From the NCBI RefSeq assembly GCF_007859935.1, contig NZ_SJPO01000018.1, positions 18,447 through 82,446 of the forward strand: a stretch of 64,000 nucleotides of DNA. Direction: 5' to 3'. A model generated the notes under the pieces. That model saw only the letters and a program-made list of their open reading frames with translations. It searched no databases and was not told the DNA's origin. Made by a program: the position numbers and the translations under genes. Source of the DNA: Posidoniimonas polymericola. GTDB lineage: Bacteria; Planctomycetota; Planctomycetia; Pirellulales; Lacipirellulaceae. Of this stretch, positions 8,716-15,901 are shown one piece after another (position 1 is the first letter of the stretch; each line of letters begins with the position of its first letter).

Positions 8716-10671
8716 ATGCACCGTCTCCTCGTGTTGTCCTCGCTCACTTTCGGCCTGCTGGCCGCGCCCCTGCTCGCCCCGCAGGCGGCCCACGCCGCGC
8801 CCCGGCTGGTCGCCGACTTCACGCTGCCCGACCACCTCGGCAAGCCGTGGTCCCTGGCCGACCAGGCCGCCAGCGAGCTGGTGGTGGTCGCCTTCCTGGG
8901 GACCGAGTGCCCGCTCGCCAAGCTGTACGGGCCGCGGCTCCAGGCGCTGGCCGACGAGTACGGCCCCCGCGGCGTGCGGTTCGTGGCGGTCGACTCCAAC
9001 TCGCAGGACTCGCTCGCCGAGATCACCGCCTACGTCCGCCGGCACGAAGTCCAGTACCCGGTGCTCAAGGACCAGGCCAACCGCGTGGCCGACCAGTTTG
9101 GCGCGACGCGGACGCCCGAAGTGTTCGTGCTCGACCGCTCGCGGCGGGTCCGCTACCAGGGCCGCGTCGACGACCAGTACGTCGTCGGCATCCAGCGCGA
9201 TGAGCCAACCCGCGAGGACCTCCGCGCGGCGCTCGACGAGCTGCTGGCCGGCAAAGAAGTCTCGCAGCCAGCGACCAAGGCGCTCGGCTGCCTGATCGGC
9301 CGCACCCGCGAGACCAAAGAAGACAGCCAAGTGACCTACACGCGCGACATCGCGCCGATCTTCCAGCAGCGGTGCGTCGAGTGCCACCAGGAGGGCGAGA
9401 TCGGCCCCTTCCCGCTGCTGACCTACGAGCAGGCGTCGGGCTGGGGCGACATGATCACCGAGGTGATCCGCGAGCAACGCATGCCGCCCTGGCACGCCAA
9501 CCCCGACTACGGCCACTTCGCCAACGACCGCAGCATGCCCGACGACGAGAAGCAGCTCGTCTACCAGTGGGTCGAGAACGGCTGCCCCGAAGGCGAGCCG
9601 TCCGAAGCGATTGAGCCGACCACCACGGCCGCCGGCTGGCCAACGGCCCGCGAGCCCGACGCCGTGACCGACATGGCCGACCAGCCGTTCACGATCCCCG
9701 CCGAAGGCGGCCCCTCGGGCGTGCCGTACCAGTACTTCACGCGCCCATCGGGTTACGAAGAAGACCGCTGGGTCGAGGCCGCCGTTGTGCAGCCCGGCAA
9801 CCGGCAGGTGGTGCACCACATTATCGTCTACGCCGACCCGCCCGGCGGCGAGGACCGCCGCGGCTGGATCTTCCTCACCGCGTACGTGCCCGGCCTGCGG
9901 TTCGACCCGATGCCCACCGGCGCGGCCAAGCTGGTGCCGGCGGGGTCCAACTTTGTGTTCGAGATGCACTACACGCCGATCGGCTCCGAGCAGACCGACA
10001 TGAGCCGCCTCGGCGTGCTGTTCGCCGAGCCCCAGCAGGTCAGCAGCGAGGTCGTGACCTGCGAGATCGGCAACATGCGGTTCGAGATCCCGCCCGGTGA
10101 GCCAGAGCATGTCGTGACCGCCAGCAGCCGGCCGCTCGACCGGGCCACGACGCTCTTGTCGCTCTCGCCGCACATGCACCTGCGGGGCAAGGCGTTCCGC
10201 TACGAGCTCGCCACGCCGGGCGGCGCCCGCGAGGTGCTGCTCGACGTGCCCGCCTACGACTTCAACTGGCAGACCCGCTACGTGCTCACGGAGCCGCGCG
10301 AGCTGCCGGCGGGGTCGGTGATCCACTGCCGCGCGGCGTTCGACAACTCGAAGCAGAACCTGGCCAACCCCGACCCGTCGGCCACGGTCCGCTGGGGCGA
10401 CCAGTCGTGGGACGAGATGATGCTCGGCTACTTCGACGTGGTGCTGCCGCGCGACGATGCTCGCCGCGCCGGCTCCAAGCCGGTGCACACCGGCCAGGAC
10501 CTGGTCGGCATGTTCGACCTAGCCGACGCCGACCACAACGGCGGCCTGAGCGTCGAGGAGGCGACCGCCAACGAACGCCTCACCAAGCACTTCGCTTTGA
10601 TCGACACCAGCGGCGACAAGCTGCTGCAGTTGGGGGAGATCCTGACGGCGGTGGCTCGGTATTTGAAGTAG
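8716..10671 (+). CDS. Secreted redoxin / cytochrome c / copper-monooxygenase-like fusion with EF-hand tail
   Basis: Protein of 651 aa; ATG 8716 is chosen because it opens a clear signal peptide (MHRLLVLSSLTFGLLAAPLL...AHA). Residues about 24-180 form a thioredoxin-fold redoxin domain with GTECPLAK. Residues 200-280 carry a haem-binding CVECH at 220-224 with YTRDIAPIFQQ before it. Residues 320-600 resemble the two-domain PHM/DBM copper type II ascorbate-dependent monooxygenase fold, with VVHHIIVYAD, FEMHYTP and SPHMHLRGK as candidate copper ligands. The tail has two EF-hand-like loops (ADHNGGLSVEEA, DTSGDKLLQLGEI). The arrangement is common in planctomycetes but its substrate is unknown. Transcribed away from pntA. 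Confidence 0.87.
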   Translation: MHRLLVLSSLTFGLLAAPLLAPQAAHAAPRLVADFTLPDHLGKPWSLADQAASELVVVAFLGTECPLAKLYGPRLQALADEYGPRGVRFVAVDSNSQDSLAEITAYVRRHEVQYPVLKDQANRVADQFGATRTPEVFVLDRSRRVRYQGRVDDQYVVGIQRDEPTREDLRAALDELLAGKEVSQPATKALGCLIGRTRETKEDSQVTYTRDIAPIFQQRCVECHQEGEIGPFPLLTYEQASGWGDMITEVIREQRMPPWHANPDYGHFANDRSMPDDEKQLVYQWVENGCPEGEPSEAIEPTTTAAGWPTAREPDAVTDMADQPFTIPAEGGPSGVPYQYFTRPSGYEEDRWVEAAVVQPGNRQVVHHIIVYADPPGGEDRRGWIFLTAYVPGLRFDPMPTGAAKLVPAGSNFVFEMHYTPIGSEQTDMSRLGVLFAEPQQVSSEVVTCEIGNMRFEIPPGEPEHVVTASSRPLDRATTLLSLSPHMHLRGKAFRYELATPGGAREVLLDVPAYDFNWQTRYVLTEPRELPAGSVIHCRAAFDNSKQNLANPDPSATVRWGDQSWDEMMLGYFDVVLPRDDARRAGSKPVHTGQDLVGMFDLADADHNGGLSVEEATANERLTKHFALIDTSGDKLLQLGEILTAVARYLK

Positions 10672-10757
10672 CGGAGGCTAGATCCGAGCTGCCAGTGAAG
10701 CACGCCGACGTCGCGTGGTTAGTCGGTGGAGCCAAGGCGACGTCCGAAGAGGCGTTT

Positions 10758-12434
10758 CTATCTAATCGGCCGTTGCTGTCGATCATAGGATTTGAGCAGA
10801 TCGTCTAAGTACTCTACGGGAACCGCCTGCCCGTAGGGTCTCGACGGCGCGGTGATTCCGCCAGCATCGGCGGCCTGCATGAATACGTTTTCCACAACTA
10901 CACCCAGAAGGTTGCCTCCAGCATCAATCAAACTTCCTCCACTCAAGCCACCGCCACTTTGGAAGCTGACTTGGATGAATCGGAGACGGTCACTGTAATT
11001 CACAGGAAGCGCTTCGACGATTCCGCTGTGTACCACCTGCGTAACATTGCGTTGGGGGATACTGGGAAACCCAATCGCCACTATCTCTTCACCGAGTTCC
11101 GGCAACCGAACTTGTGTCGGGATTCTCGCGAGCTTCGAAAGCGCATTGCAGCTTAATAGGGCGACATCAGGCGTATTCGCGTCTGCATCGAGCGGTGCGA
11201 GCACATTGGCAACGAACTCATTGCCATCGTGCTTGAGCCTCAGGTCGTCGTGTACTGCACCACATTCTGTAAAGACGTTGTGGCGGGCTGTCGCAAAAGT
11301 GCCTTTTCCGATGTGGAAAGCAGTTCCGCAAGAAGGGTCGCCTTCTGGCGAAGTAAAGAGAAGGTGAAGCACACCTTCCGAGTATTTGCGAATCCAAGTC
11401 TGCCACTCAGCCCGGGAATTGTGCCGAGGGCTAGGGCGTGCGGTCGTGAGAGGTTTGACGTTAATGCTTGGTTGGCCTAGATCGTTGAATTCGCGTGAAA
11501 GGCGCCGCACGATAAAGTCATCTTTTCCTCGCACCATGCTTAGAAAGGCTATTCGCCCTCGTAGTACGCTCGAAAGTTCTGAGCCTCCACCTTCGTGGTA
11601 CTTTTCTAGAAAATGTGCTTGCGCAGCGTCGTACCCGAATCTTCTCCAGGACGATAGGGCTGCCTCTATCCCTCTGACGAATTTGCGGCTTACGTTTGGG
11701 AAAGCGTTGACTGTTAGCCCTGTCACTTCTTGCCGGCGCGTCGACGTTCTGAACACCATTTTCGAGTGATTCAGTCGGAAGTCGTTGCTGGTTATAAGTT
11801 CCACGAGCCGCTCGCCAGGTTGCGGCTGCTCGACATCGAGTTCTACTACTTCGTGCGGAAAGTATCGGTCGTTGCTGGAAAAGGTTAGGTCGTCTGCGTA
11901 GCGAGAGTAACGCAACCGATGTTGTCTTGACAGTCGTAGTAGGTCGTTGTCGAGTGACCTGCACGCGAGGTTGGAAAGATAAGGCGACATGACGCCTCCC
12001 TGGGGGAGTTTCCCGTCGTCGCAGCAACAGATTTGAGCAAGGACCTCCGAAGCGTCCTCGCCAAATGAGAAGGGAGGGTTCTTGAAAATCCCTTTCACGC
12101 GTCCTATGTGGATGCTGGGAAAGAAATCTTCCAGGTCGAATGATGCTGTTAGGCGTCTTCCACAGTGAACACGAGCATTAGTCACGATGCTTCTGTTCTT
12201 CACGAATCCATGGACGCACACCTTTGGAGTGTACTGGCCCTCCAGCCGTCGCAGGAGCGTAGACTGCAGCCACTTGAGTCGCTTGGGCGGCGCGAGGATT
12301 TTCCTATGGCCACCGGAGGCCTTAGGGATCTGGAATTCTGTGTAACGTCGCCGATCGCAGTAGCCGTAGAGTATGGCGCATAGCCGGGCGTCACTGATCC
12401 CTAGGTAAGTTGCGACGTCTTGACGAGAATTCAT
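10758..12434 (-). CDS. Retron reverse transcriptase fused to a trypsin-like serine protease
   Basis: Protein of 558 aa. The RT part (1-330) opens like retron RTs (LGISDARLCAIL, then FQIPKASGGHRKILAPPKRL). It has the retron region-X motif NARVH (NAxxH) at 86-90, catalytic FDLEDFF at 99-105, PQGGVMSPYLSNL at 144-156, YADD at 179-182, and the region-Y motif VTG at 237-239. Residues 355-545 form a trypsin-fold protease with GTAFHIGKGTFATARH (His385), TPDVALL (Asp423) and GGGLSGGSL (Ser498), a complete triad. GC content is visibly lower than in the neighbours, suggesting transfer. The msr-msd RNA lies immediately upstream. The inferred role is phage defence: the RT makes msDNA, and the protease domain is the effector. 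Confidence 0.93.
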   Translation of the reverse strand: MNSRQDVATYLGISDARLCAILYGYCDRRRYTEFQIPKASGGHRKILAPPKRLKWLQSTLLRRLEGQYTPKVCVHGFVKNRSIVTNARVHCGRRLTASFDLEDFFPSIHIGRVKGIFKNPPFSFGEDASEVLAQICCCDDGKLPQGGVMSPYLSNLACRSLDNDLLRLSRQHRLRYSRYADDLTFSSNDRYFPHEVVELDVEQPQPGERLVELITSNDFRLNHSKMVFRTSTRRQEVTGLTVNAFPNVSRKFVRGIEAALSSWRRFGYDAAQAHFLEKYHEGGGSELSSVLRGRIAFLSMVRGKDDFIVRRLSREFNDLGQPSINVKPLTTARPSPRHNSRAEWQTWIRKYSEGVLHLLFTSPEGDPSCGTAFHIGKGTFATARHNVFTECGAVHDDLRLKHDGNEFVANVLAPLDADANTPDVALLSCNALSKLARIPTQVRLPELGEEIVAIGFPSIPQRNVTQVVHSGIVEALPVNYSDRLRFIQVSFQSGGGLSGGSLIDAGGNLLGVVVENVFMQAADAGGITAPSRPYGQAVPVEYLDDLLKSYDRQQRPIR

Positions 12435-12507
12435 GCAATTCTGGAGGCAAAGAAAAGTGCCCTACACTTGGTCCCCTTCCGCGATAGTGCGCCGATCGGA
12501 CACACAT

Positions 12508-12527
12508 GTAACGATGCTAATCGTCAC
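12508..12527 (-). other. msd-side stem-loop within the retron RNA
   Basis: On the minus strand GTGACGAT, loop TAGC, ATCGTTAC gives an 8-bp stem with one G-U pair. On the plus strand the same position would be an A-C mismatch, so the structure fits transcription toward the RT. Being closer to a2, it is the best candidate for (part of) the reverse-transcribed msd hairpin; a further weaker stem around CCGATCGG (12492-12499) may extend it. Confidence 0.5.
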
Positions 12528-12545
12528 GAGGTTGCAGTAGCGTGT

Positions 12546-12563
12546 GCTAGCAACATTGCTAGC
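12546..12563 (-). other. msr-side stem-loop within the retron RNA
   Basis: GCTAGCAA and TTGCTAGC are perfect inverted 8-mers separated by two bases (realistically a 7-bp stem with a 4-nt loop). A second stem-loop, TTTCATCG/CGATGGAA, lies between it and a1. Two short hairpins after a1 are typical of the msr part of a retron RNA, which the RT recognises. Confidence 0.5.
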
Positions 12564-12603
12564 GTTCCATCGCATACAGACGATGAAAACTCGACCAAGT
12601 GAG

Positions 12604-12648
12604 GGCCCCAGTAGCCTATCATCTGCACTTCACGCGATCTATGGGGCC
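12604..12648. other. Inverted repeat just upstream of the retron RNA
   Basis: GGCCCCA (12604-12610) and TGGGGCC (12642-12648) pair perfectly, extended by AG/CT after a small bulge. The inner arm overlaps the first bases of a1 by 3 nt, so the structure could compete with a1/a2 pairing or mark the transcript's 5' end. No convincing promoter hexamers were found nearby. Confidence 0.4.
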
Positions 12649-12699
12649 AGCCAATAGCAATCGGTGCGCGCGGTCTTTGGCGAATCCGGCTCCACCTCG

Positions 12700-12849
12700 T
12701 TAGGCAGGTAGAAGCAGGCACTCGGCCATTTCCAATCGACTGGATTCTGCTAGAGTGCCCGGCGGATGGGATTTGTGTGCAGGCAGTCGAAACTGGACTC
12801 GATGGCTCTGTTGTCGCAAGAGGATGTTGCTGTCGAGCAGGAACCTCAT
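12700..12849 (-). pseudogene. Truncated PIN-domain (VapC-like) toxin remnant
   Basis: ATG at 12849 overlaps the antitoxin stop as ATGA. The first 12 residues, MRFLLDSNILLR, are a canonical PIN-domain N-terminus with the first acidic ligand (Asp6), but the following 37 residues match nothing expected of a PIN protein and a stop comes at codon 50 (normal length is about 130). The remaining acidic residues of the active site are absent. The toxin gene therefore looks cut off close to its start, with the retron lying directly behind the break. Confidence 0.6.
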
Positions 12850-13091
12850 TCACCGCGGCCTTCGTAGATCGACTCGCGGCTGTCGTCCATCGTTGTCTTC
12901 CGCTGGGGAAAGCTGTCGACCCAGCTCTTGAAGCCGGCCTGCCACTCCTCTTCGCTTAGCGAGGGGTCTTCCTGCGTATGCCGCTCAAACCCTTCACGCA
13001 GGGTCTGCGCGACAAACTGCTGGACATCGGCGCCGCTGGCGGCGAGCCGGTTGAGCTGGCTTTCGATGTCGGGGGGCAGTTGCATGTCCAT
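12846..13091 (-). CDS. Antitoxin-like protein of a VapBC-type pair
   Basis: Protein of 81 aa starting at ATG 13091, which has GAGGAA about 8 nt upstream. It begins MDMQLPPDIESQLNRLAASG, reading as a ribbon-helix-helix-like DNA-binding part, continues with QFVAQTLREGF, and ends in an acidic tail with DDSRESIYEGRGE, typical of antitoxins encoded in front of PIN toxins. It overlaps the truncated toxin start by 4 nt. With the toxin broken it is probably an orphan. The family assignment rests on pattern and gene order, not on a strong motif. Confidence 0.7.
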   Translation of the reverse strand: MDMQLPPDIESQLNRLAASGADVQQFVAQTLREGFERHTQEDPSLSEEEWQAGFKSWVDSFPQRKTTMDDSRESIYEGRGE

Positions 13092-13167
13092 GGCATGGTT
13101 CCTCACTACGATCATGCGGCATGGTTGCCTGGAAGTCAATCAAACGATGTCTGGCCTTGGGAGGCCT

Positions 13168-13197
13168 CGCCGGGGGCTAACGCCCCGCGGCTGATGG
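13168..13197. repeat. Dispersed GC-rich repeat, CTAACGCCCCGCGGCTGATG type
   Basis: CCGGGGGCTAACGCCCCGCG followed by GCTGATG. A diverged copy in the opposite direction lies at about 2072-2101, where the reverse strand reads GGCGCCCCGCGGCTAATG. Both are intergenic. This is a recurrent kind of planctomycete repeat. Confidence 0.5.
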
Positions 13198-13222
13198 CCT
13201 GCAGCGGGGGCTGGGGTTGCTG

Positions 13223-13291
13223 GGTGGCACGCCCTCAAAGGGCGTGGTGAATCACCAGCGGGGCTACCACGCCCTTTCAGCGCGTGCCACC
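13223..13291. repeat. REP-like palindromic element, copy A
   Basis: Outer arms GGTGGCACGC (13223-13232) and GCGTGCCACC (13282-13291) are perfect 10-mers. Inside, AGGGCGTGGT pairs with a CCACGCCCT block and the core contains GAATCACCAGCGGGGC. Copies B (30357-30417) and C (35005-35071) share the core in the other orientation. The 13092-13472 gap around it contains no supported gene. Confidence 0.75.
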
Positions 13292-13472
13292 TGATGGCCG
13301 GCTCATGTGTGTGGGCACGCTTTCTTTGAGCGGCGGCGTTGCTTGTTGACGGCTCGGAGAGTGGTGCTACTTCGGTGCTTTTCAGTGGGAATGGGCCACC
13401 TAGTCGGCGAAAATTCGAATGTGGACAGAGGTGTCTATTCGCGATCGAACCGACAACGACAGGGGGCCGACG

Positions 13473-14345
13473 ATGGCGCGACCACGGGTGCTGGATGAGG
13501 GGAAGCAGCGGGAGGTTTGTGCGCTGCTGACGGCGGGGATGACCATGGGCGAGGCGGCCGCGTATGTCGGCTGCTGCGAGAAGACGATCGGGCGGGAGCA
13601 GACCCGGGACGAGGGCTTTGACGAGCGGGTCCGCCGGGCGCGGATGGCGGCGCGGCTCGGGCCGCTGCAGGCCGTGCGGCAGGCGGCGGCCACGCACTGG
13701 CGGGCCGCGGCGTGGTTGGTCGACCGGCAGGACCGCCAGGAAGATCGCGAACGCCGGGCGCGGCGCGAGCAGGTTAAACGCAAGCAGCAGCTGGCCAAGT
13801 CGAAGCCGAAGCAGCCGGCGGAGCGGTGGAATCTCGAGCAGGAGATCCAGCAGATTGCTTCCGCGCGACCCGCGGCCGGTGAGCGTTGTTCGATCAACAA
13901 GAGTCCTCGGCGTCAGCCGAGGGAGCAGCCCAGCACCGCCGCCCTGCCGCCGACCACCAGAACCAAGCGGCCCTCACCGGTCGCCGCAGCGCTCCGCGAG
14001 ATGGCGGGGCAGCTCGCCGCGTCGGCCAACCGGGAGTCGGCGCAGCGGACAAAATCGGCGCCGCAGCGTGTGTCGGAAACCTCGGCAGAGCCTGCAGCAG
14101 TAGGGGGAAACACGAACGACGGCGATCCGGCCGGTGAGGGTTTTGTCCCCTCGCTTCGTATTCTTGGACAAAACGAAGAGGGGGCCGCGATGGAGGCTGG
14201 CGAGCTCGCGGGCACTGTACCCTCCGCGGAACCCCCGGCTGCCGCCGGGGGCTGCTCCTCAAGTTTGGCTATGAGTGATCGGGCGGACAAGCCGTGTCTC
14301 CGCTTTACCCCCACCCCGGCCCTCCCCCGGAGGGGGAGCGAGTGA
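13473..14345 (+). CDS. HTH protein with long disordered tail
   Basis: Protein of 290 aa from ATG 13473 (AGGGGG about 6 nt upstream). Residues 1-100 form the only conserved part: MARPRVLDEGKQREVCALLT, then MTMGEAAAYVGCCEKTIGRE, a homeodomain-like helix-turn-helix of the kind used to recognise DNA repeats, followed by RRARMAARLGPLQAVRQAA. A basic coiled stretch (about 105-135, RRARREQVKRKQQ) and a low-complexity tail of about 150 residues follow. The last residues are read from a C-rich intergenic-type repeat. The target and role are unknown. Confidence 0.7.
   Translation: MARPRVLDEGKQREVCALLTAGMTMGEAAAYVGCCEKTIGREQTRDEGFDERVRRARMAARLGPLQAVRQAAATHWRAAAWLVDRQDRQEDRERRARREQVKRKQQLAKSKPKQPAERWNLEQEIQQIASARPAAGERCSINKSPRRQPREQPSTAALPPTTRTKRPSPVAAALREMAGQLAASANRESAQRTKSAPQRVSETSAEPAAVGGNTNDGDPAGEGFVPSLRILGQNEEGAAMEAGELAGTVPSAEPPAAAGGCSSSLAMSDRADKPCLRFTPTPALPRRGSE
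14305..14342. repeat. Pyrimidine-rich palindromic repeat (CCCTCCCCC-GGAGGGGGAG type)
   Basis: A run of C-rich sequence ending CCCTCCCCCGGAGGGGGAGC includes the perfect stem CTCCCCC/GGAGGGGGAG. It encodes the extreme C-terminus of the HTH protein. Related pieces occur at about 32320-32345 and 33797-33838, also at gene ends. Confidence 0.5.
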
Positions 14346-14351
14346 AATTGC

Positions 14352-15596
14352 CTAGCGGAACAGGCTGAATGAGCCGCTGATGCTCCGCTTGGGGGCCTCG
14401 ATCACGTGCGGGTGGATGTCGAAGGGGATCACCCGGGCGTTGGGGTCCTTCGGCGGGACGCGGGCGAACTTGGGGTTCAACCCGCTGGCGACCTGGCCGT
14501 GCTTCTGCTGGAACATCTGCTTGAACTGGCCCTCGACCTGCGAGACCTCGCTGGCGACCTGGTCCGGCAGGCGGACGCGCTGCAGCGGGTCGGACGGGGT
14601 GTTGTAGGCGGCTCCGAAGGCGCGGATCACCGGCATCATCGCGTCGGTCGGGTACAGGCGGCCCTCGTCGTCGATTTTCGCGACCTCGTCGTACGAGCCG
14701 ACCACGACGTAGCTCTCGTAGCGGTCGTGGAACTCGTAGGCCTCGATGTTCAGGCGGCGCATCTCCTCGGTCAGCAGGTGGGCGTTCTCGGCGGCCTCGA
14801 CCAGCGGGTCGACGTCCGACCGCTTCTGGCTCCGCGTGTTGGCGAGCGAGGCGGTCTGCAGCTGGGCCTTGCCGGCGAACGTGGCGACCTTCACCGTGTA
14901 GCGGCCCTTCATATCGAGCAGGCTGTGCTTGACGCCCTTGTTCATGTCCGACACGAACTTGTCGACCCCCTTGGGGACGAAGTACTCCTGCGGCAGCAGC
15001 GGGTTGCGGGTGATGAACGCGGTGCGCATCGGCCCGTGGGGCTCGGCGTTGCTCACCTTCTGGATGATCTGTTCCTGGTGACGGCGGATGTAGGCGAGCG
15101 TCTGGAAGGTCGGCTTGTCGTCCTCGATCTTGAGGGCGTCGGGCTCGAACCGCTTGACGTTGTCGAGCATCCGCTGGGCCTCGGGGTCGTCGATGGCCGG
15201 GTAGTCGCCGACCAGCACGGCCCACTCGTGGACGGTGTCGCCGCCGCGGTACTTCATGTGCTTCTTGTTGCCGTACTTGTCGACCCCGCGGCCGACGTCG
15301 GTCGTGTCGAGCTCGAGCTTGAGGTCGTGCACGTAGGAGCTGGCGTTGAGCCGCTGACGCAGCTCGAGGGCGACCTGGTTGGCCTGCTGCTCGGCGCCGT
15401 CGCCGGTGAAGGTGGCGGCCATGATCAGCCACGGGCCGTGCGACTGCCTAAGCCCGTAGGACGCGCCCGGGTCGGCGGCGACGCGTTCCACCGGCACGAA
15501 GCGGCGGAAGATGTTCTGCGCGGCGGCGTCGGTGGGCGCAAGCGACGCCGCGACGAGGGCGAGCGTGAGGGGCGGGGTGAGCATGCGGCCGAGCAT
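14352..15596 (-). CDS. Periplasmic protein of unknown function
   Basis: Protein of 414 aa. ATG 15596 has GGAG 7 nt upstream and opens a signal peptide (MLGRMLTPPLTLALVAASLAPTDAAAQ). Two segments repeat the theme of a tracked peptide or oligomer-binding fold: GPWLIMAATFTGDGAEQQANQVA at about 47-70 and GRYTVKVATFAGKAQL at about 220-235, then YESYVVVGSYDEVAKI; each resembles a SPOR-like beta-alpha unit, which in other proteins binds denuded peptidoglycan. I infer this only from pattern. Transcribed divergently from sppA. Confidence 0.72.
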   Translation of the reverse strand: MLGRMLTPPLTLALVAASLAPTDAAAQNIFRRFVPVERVAADPGASYGLRQSHGPWLIMAATFTGDGAEQQANQVALELRQRLNASSYVHDLKLELDTTDVGRGVDKYGNKKHMKYRGGDTVHEWAVLVGDYPAIDDPEAQRMLDNVKRFEPDALKIEDDKPTFQTLAYIRRHQEQIIQKVSNAEPHGPMRTAFITRNPLLPQEYFVPKGVDKFVSDMNKGVKHSLLDMKGRYTVKVATFAGKAQLQTASLANTRSQKRSDVDPLVEAAENAHLLTEEMRRLNIEAYEFHDRYESYVVVGSYDEVAKIDDEGRLYPTDAMMPVIRAFGAAYNTPSDPLQRVRLPDQVASEVSQVEGQFKQMFQQKHGQVASGLNPKFARVPPKDPNARVIPFDIHPHVIEAPKRSISGSFSLFR

Positions 15597-15901
15597 GGGC
15601 GATCTCCGTTGTGCCGGGGCGGGCACTGGGTTGGTTTGGTCGAGGGCGTGTCGGTTGGTCAGGGGGCGGACGTTAGCGAAATGGGAAGAATCGAGCCAGA
15701 CCGGCCGCGGGGCGTTTTTCAGCGCCCGAGGGCGGCCCCTGCGGTAAGATGGGGTAGGTGCGTCCGGCCCGTGCTGTTTAACGCTGCGGCCGCCCAGAAT
15801 GAAGCGATTCCTGCTGCAAGAACCGGCGGCGTGGGGCGAATGCCCCCCAGAGCCTTGCCGCGTCACGATACACCCAGCCCTGCAACGACCACGACAAGAT
15901 C
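15597..15901. other. Divergent intergenic region
   Basis: This 305-bp gap must hold the promoters of the periplasmic protein (minus) and sppA (plus). I find no clear -10/-35 pair, repeat or RNA gene in it. Confidence 0.5.

Larger units (their letters stand above)
12459..12606 (-). ncRNA. Candidate retron msr-msd RNA
   Basis: Read on the minus strand, a1 is GCCCTCACTTGGTC (12606-12593) and a2 is GACCAAGTGTAGGGC (12473-12459). They pair over 14 bp with one bulged A, and a2 ends 24 nt before the RT start, as in known retrons. The first base after a1 is G, the expected type of branching residue. Inside are three stem-loops: TTTCATCG/CGATGGAA with an 8-nt loop, the near-perfect GCTAGCAA/TTGCTAGC, and GTGACGAT/ATCGTTAC with a TAGC loop. 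Two stems contain G-U pairs that work only on the minus-strand RNA. The msr/msd boundary is not determined. Confidence 0.8.

Noticed and set aside
8617..10488. Minus-strand frame of 623 codons opposite the redoxin fusion gene
   Set aside because: Same reason: shadow of a coding strand with clear signal peptide and CxxCH.
12467..12765. GGGCACT on the minus strand at about 12467 and 12760 as possible a1/a2 arms
   Set aside because: They are direct, not inverted, copies; the 14-bp arms at 12593-12606 and 12459-12473 are much better.
12524..12853. Minus-strand open frame of 109 codons across the retron RNA
   Set aside because: It crosses the a1 arm and hairpins, has no ribosome binding site or known motif, and its sequence is better explained as RNA structure plus the toxin remnant.
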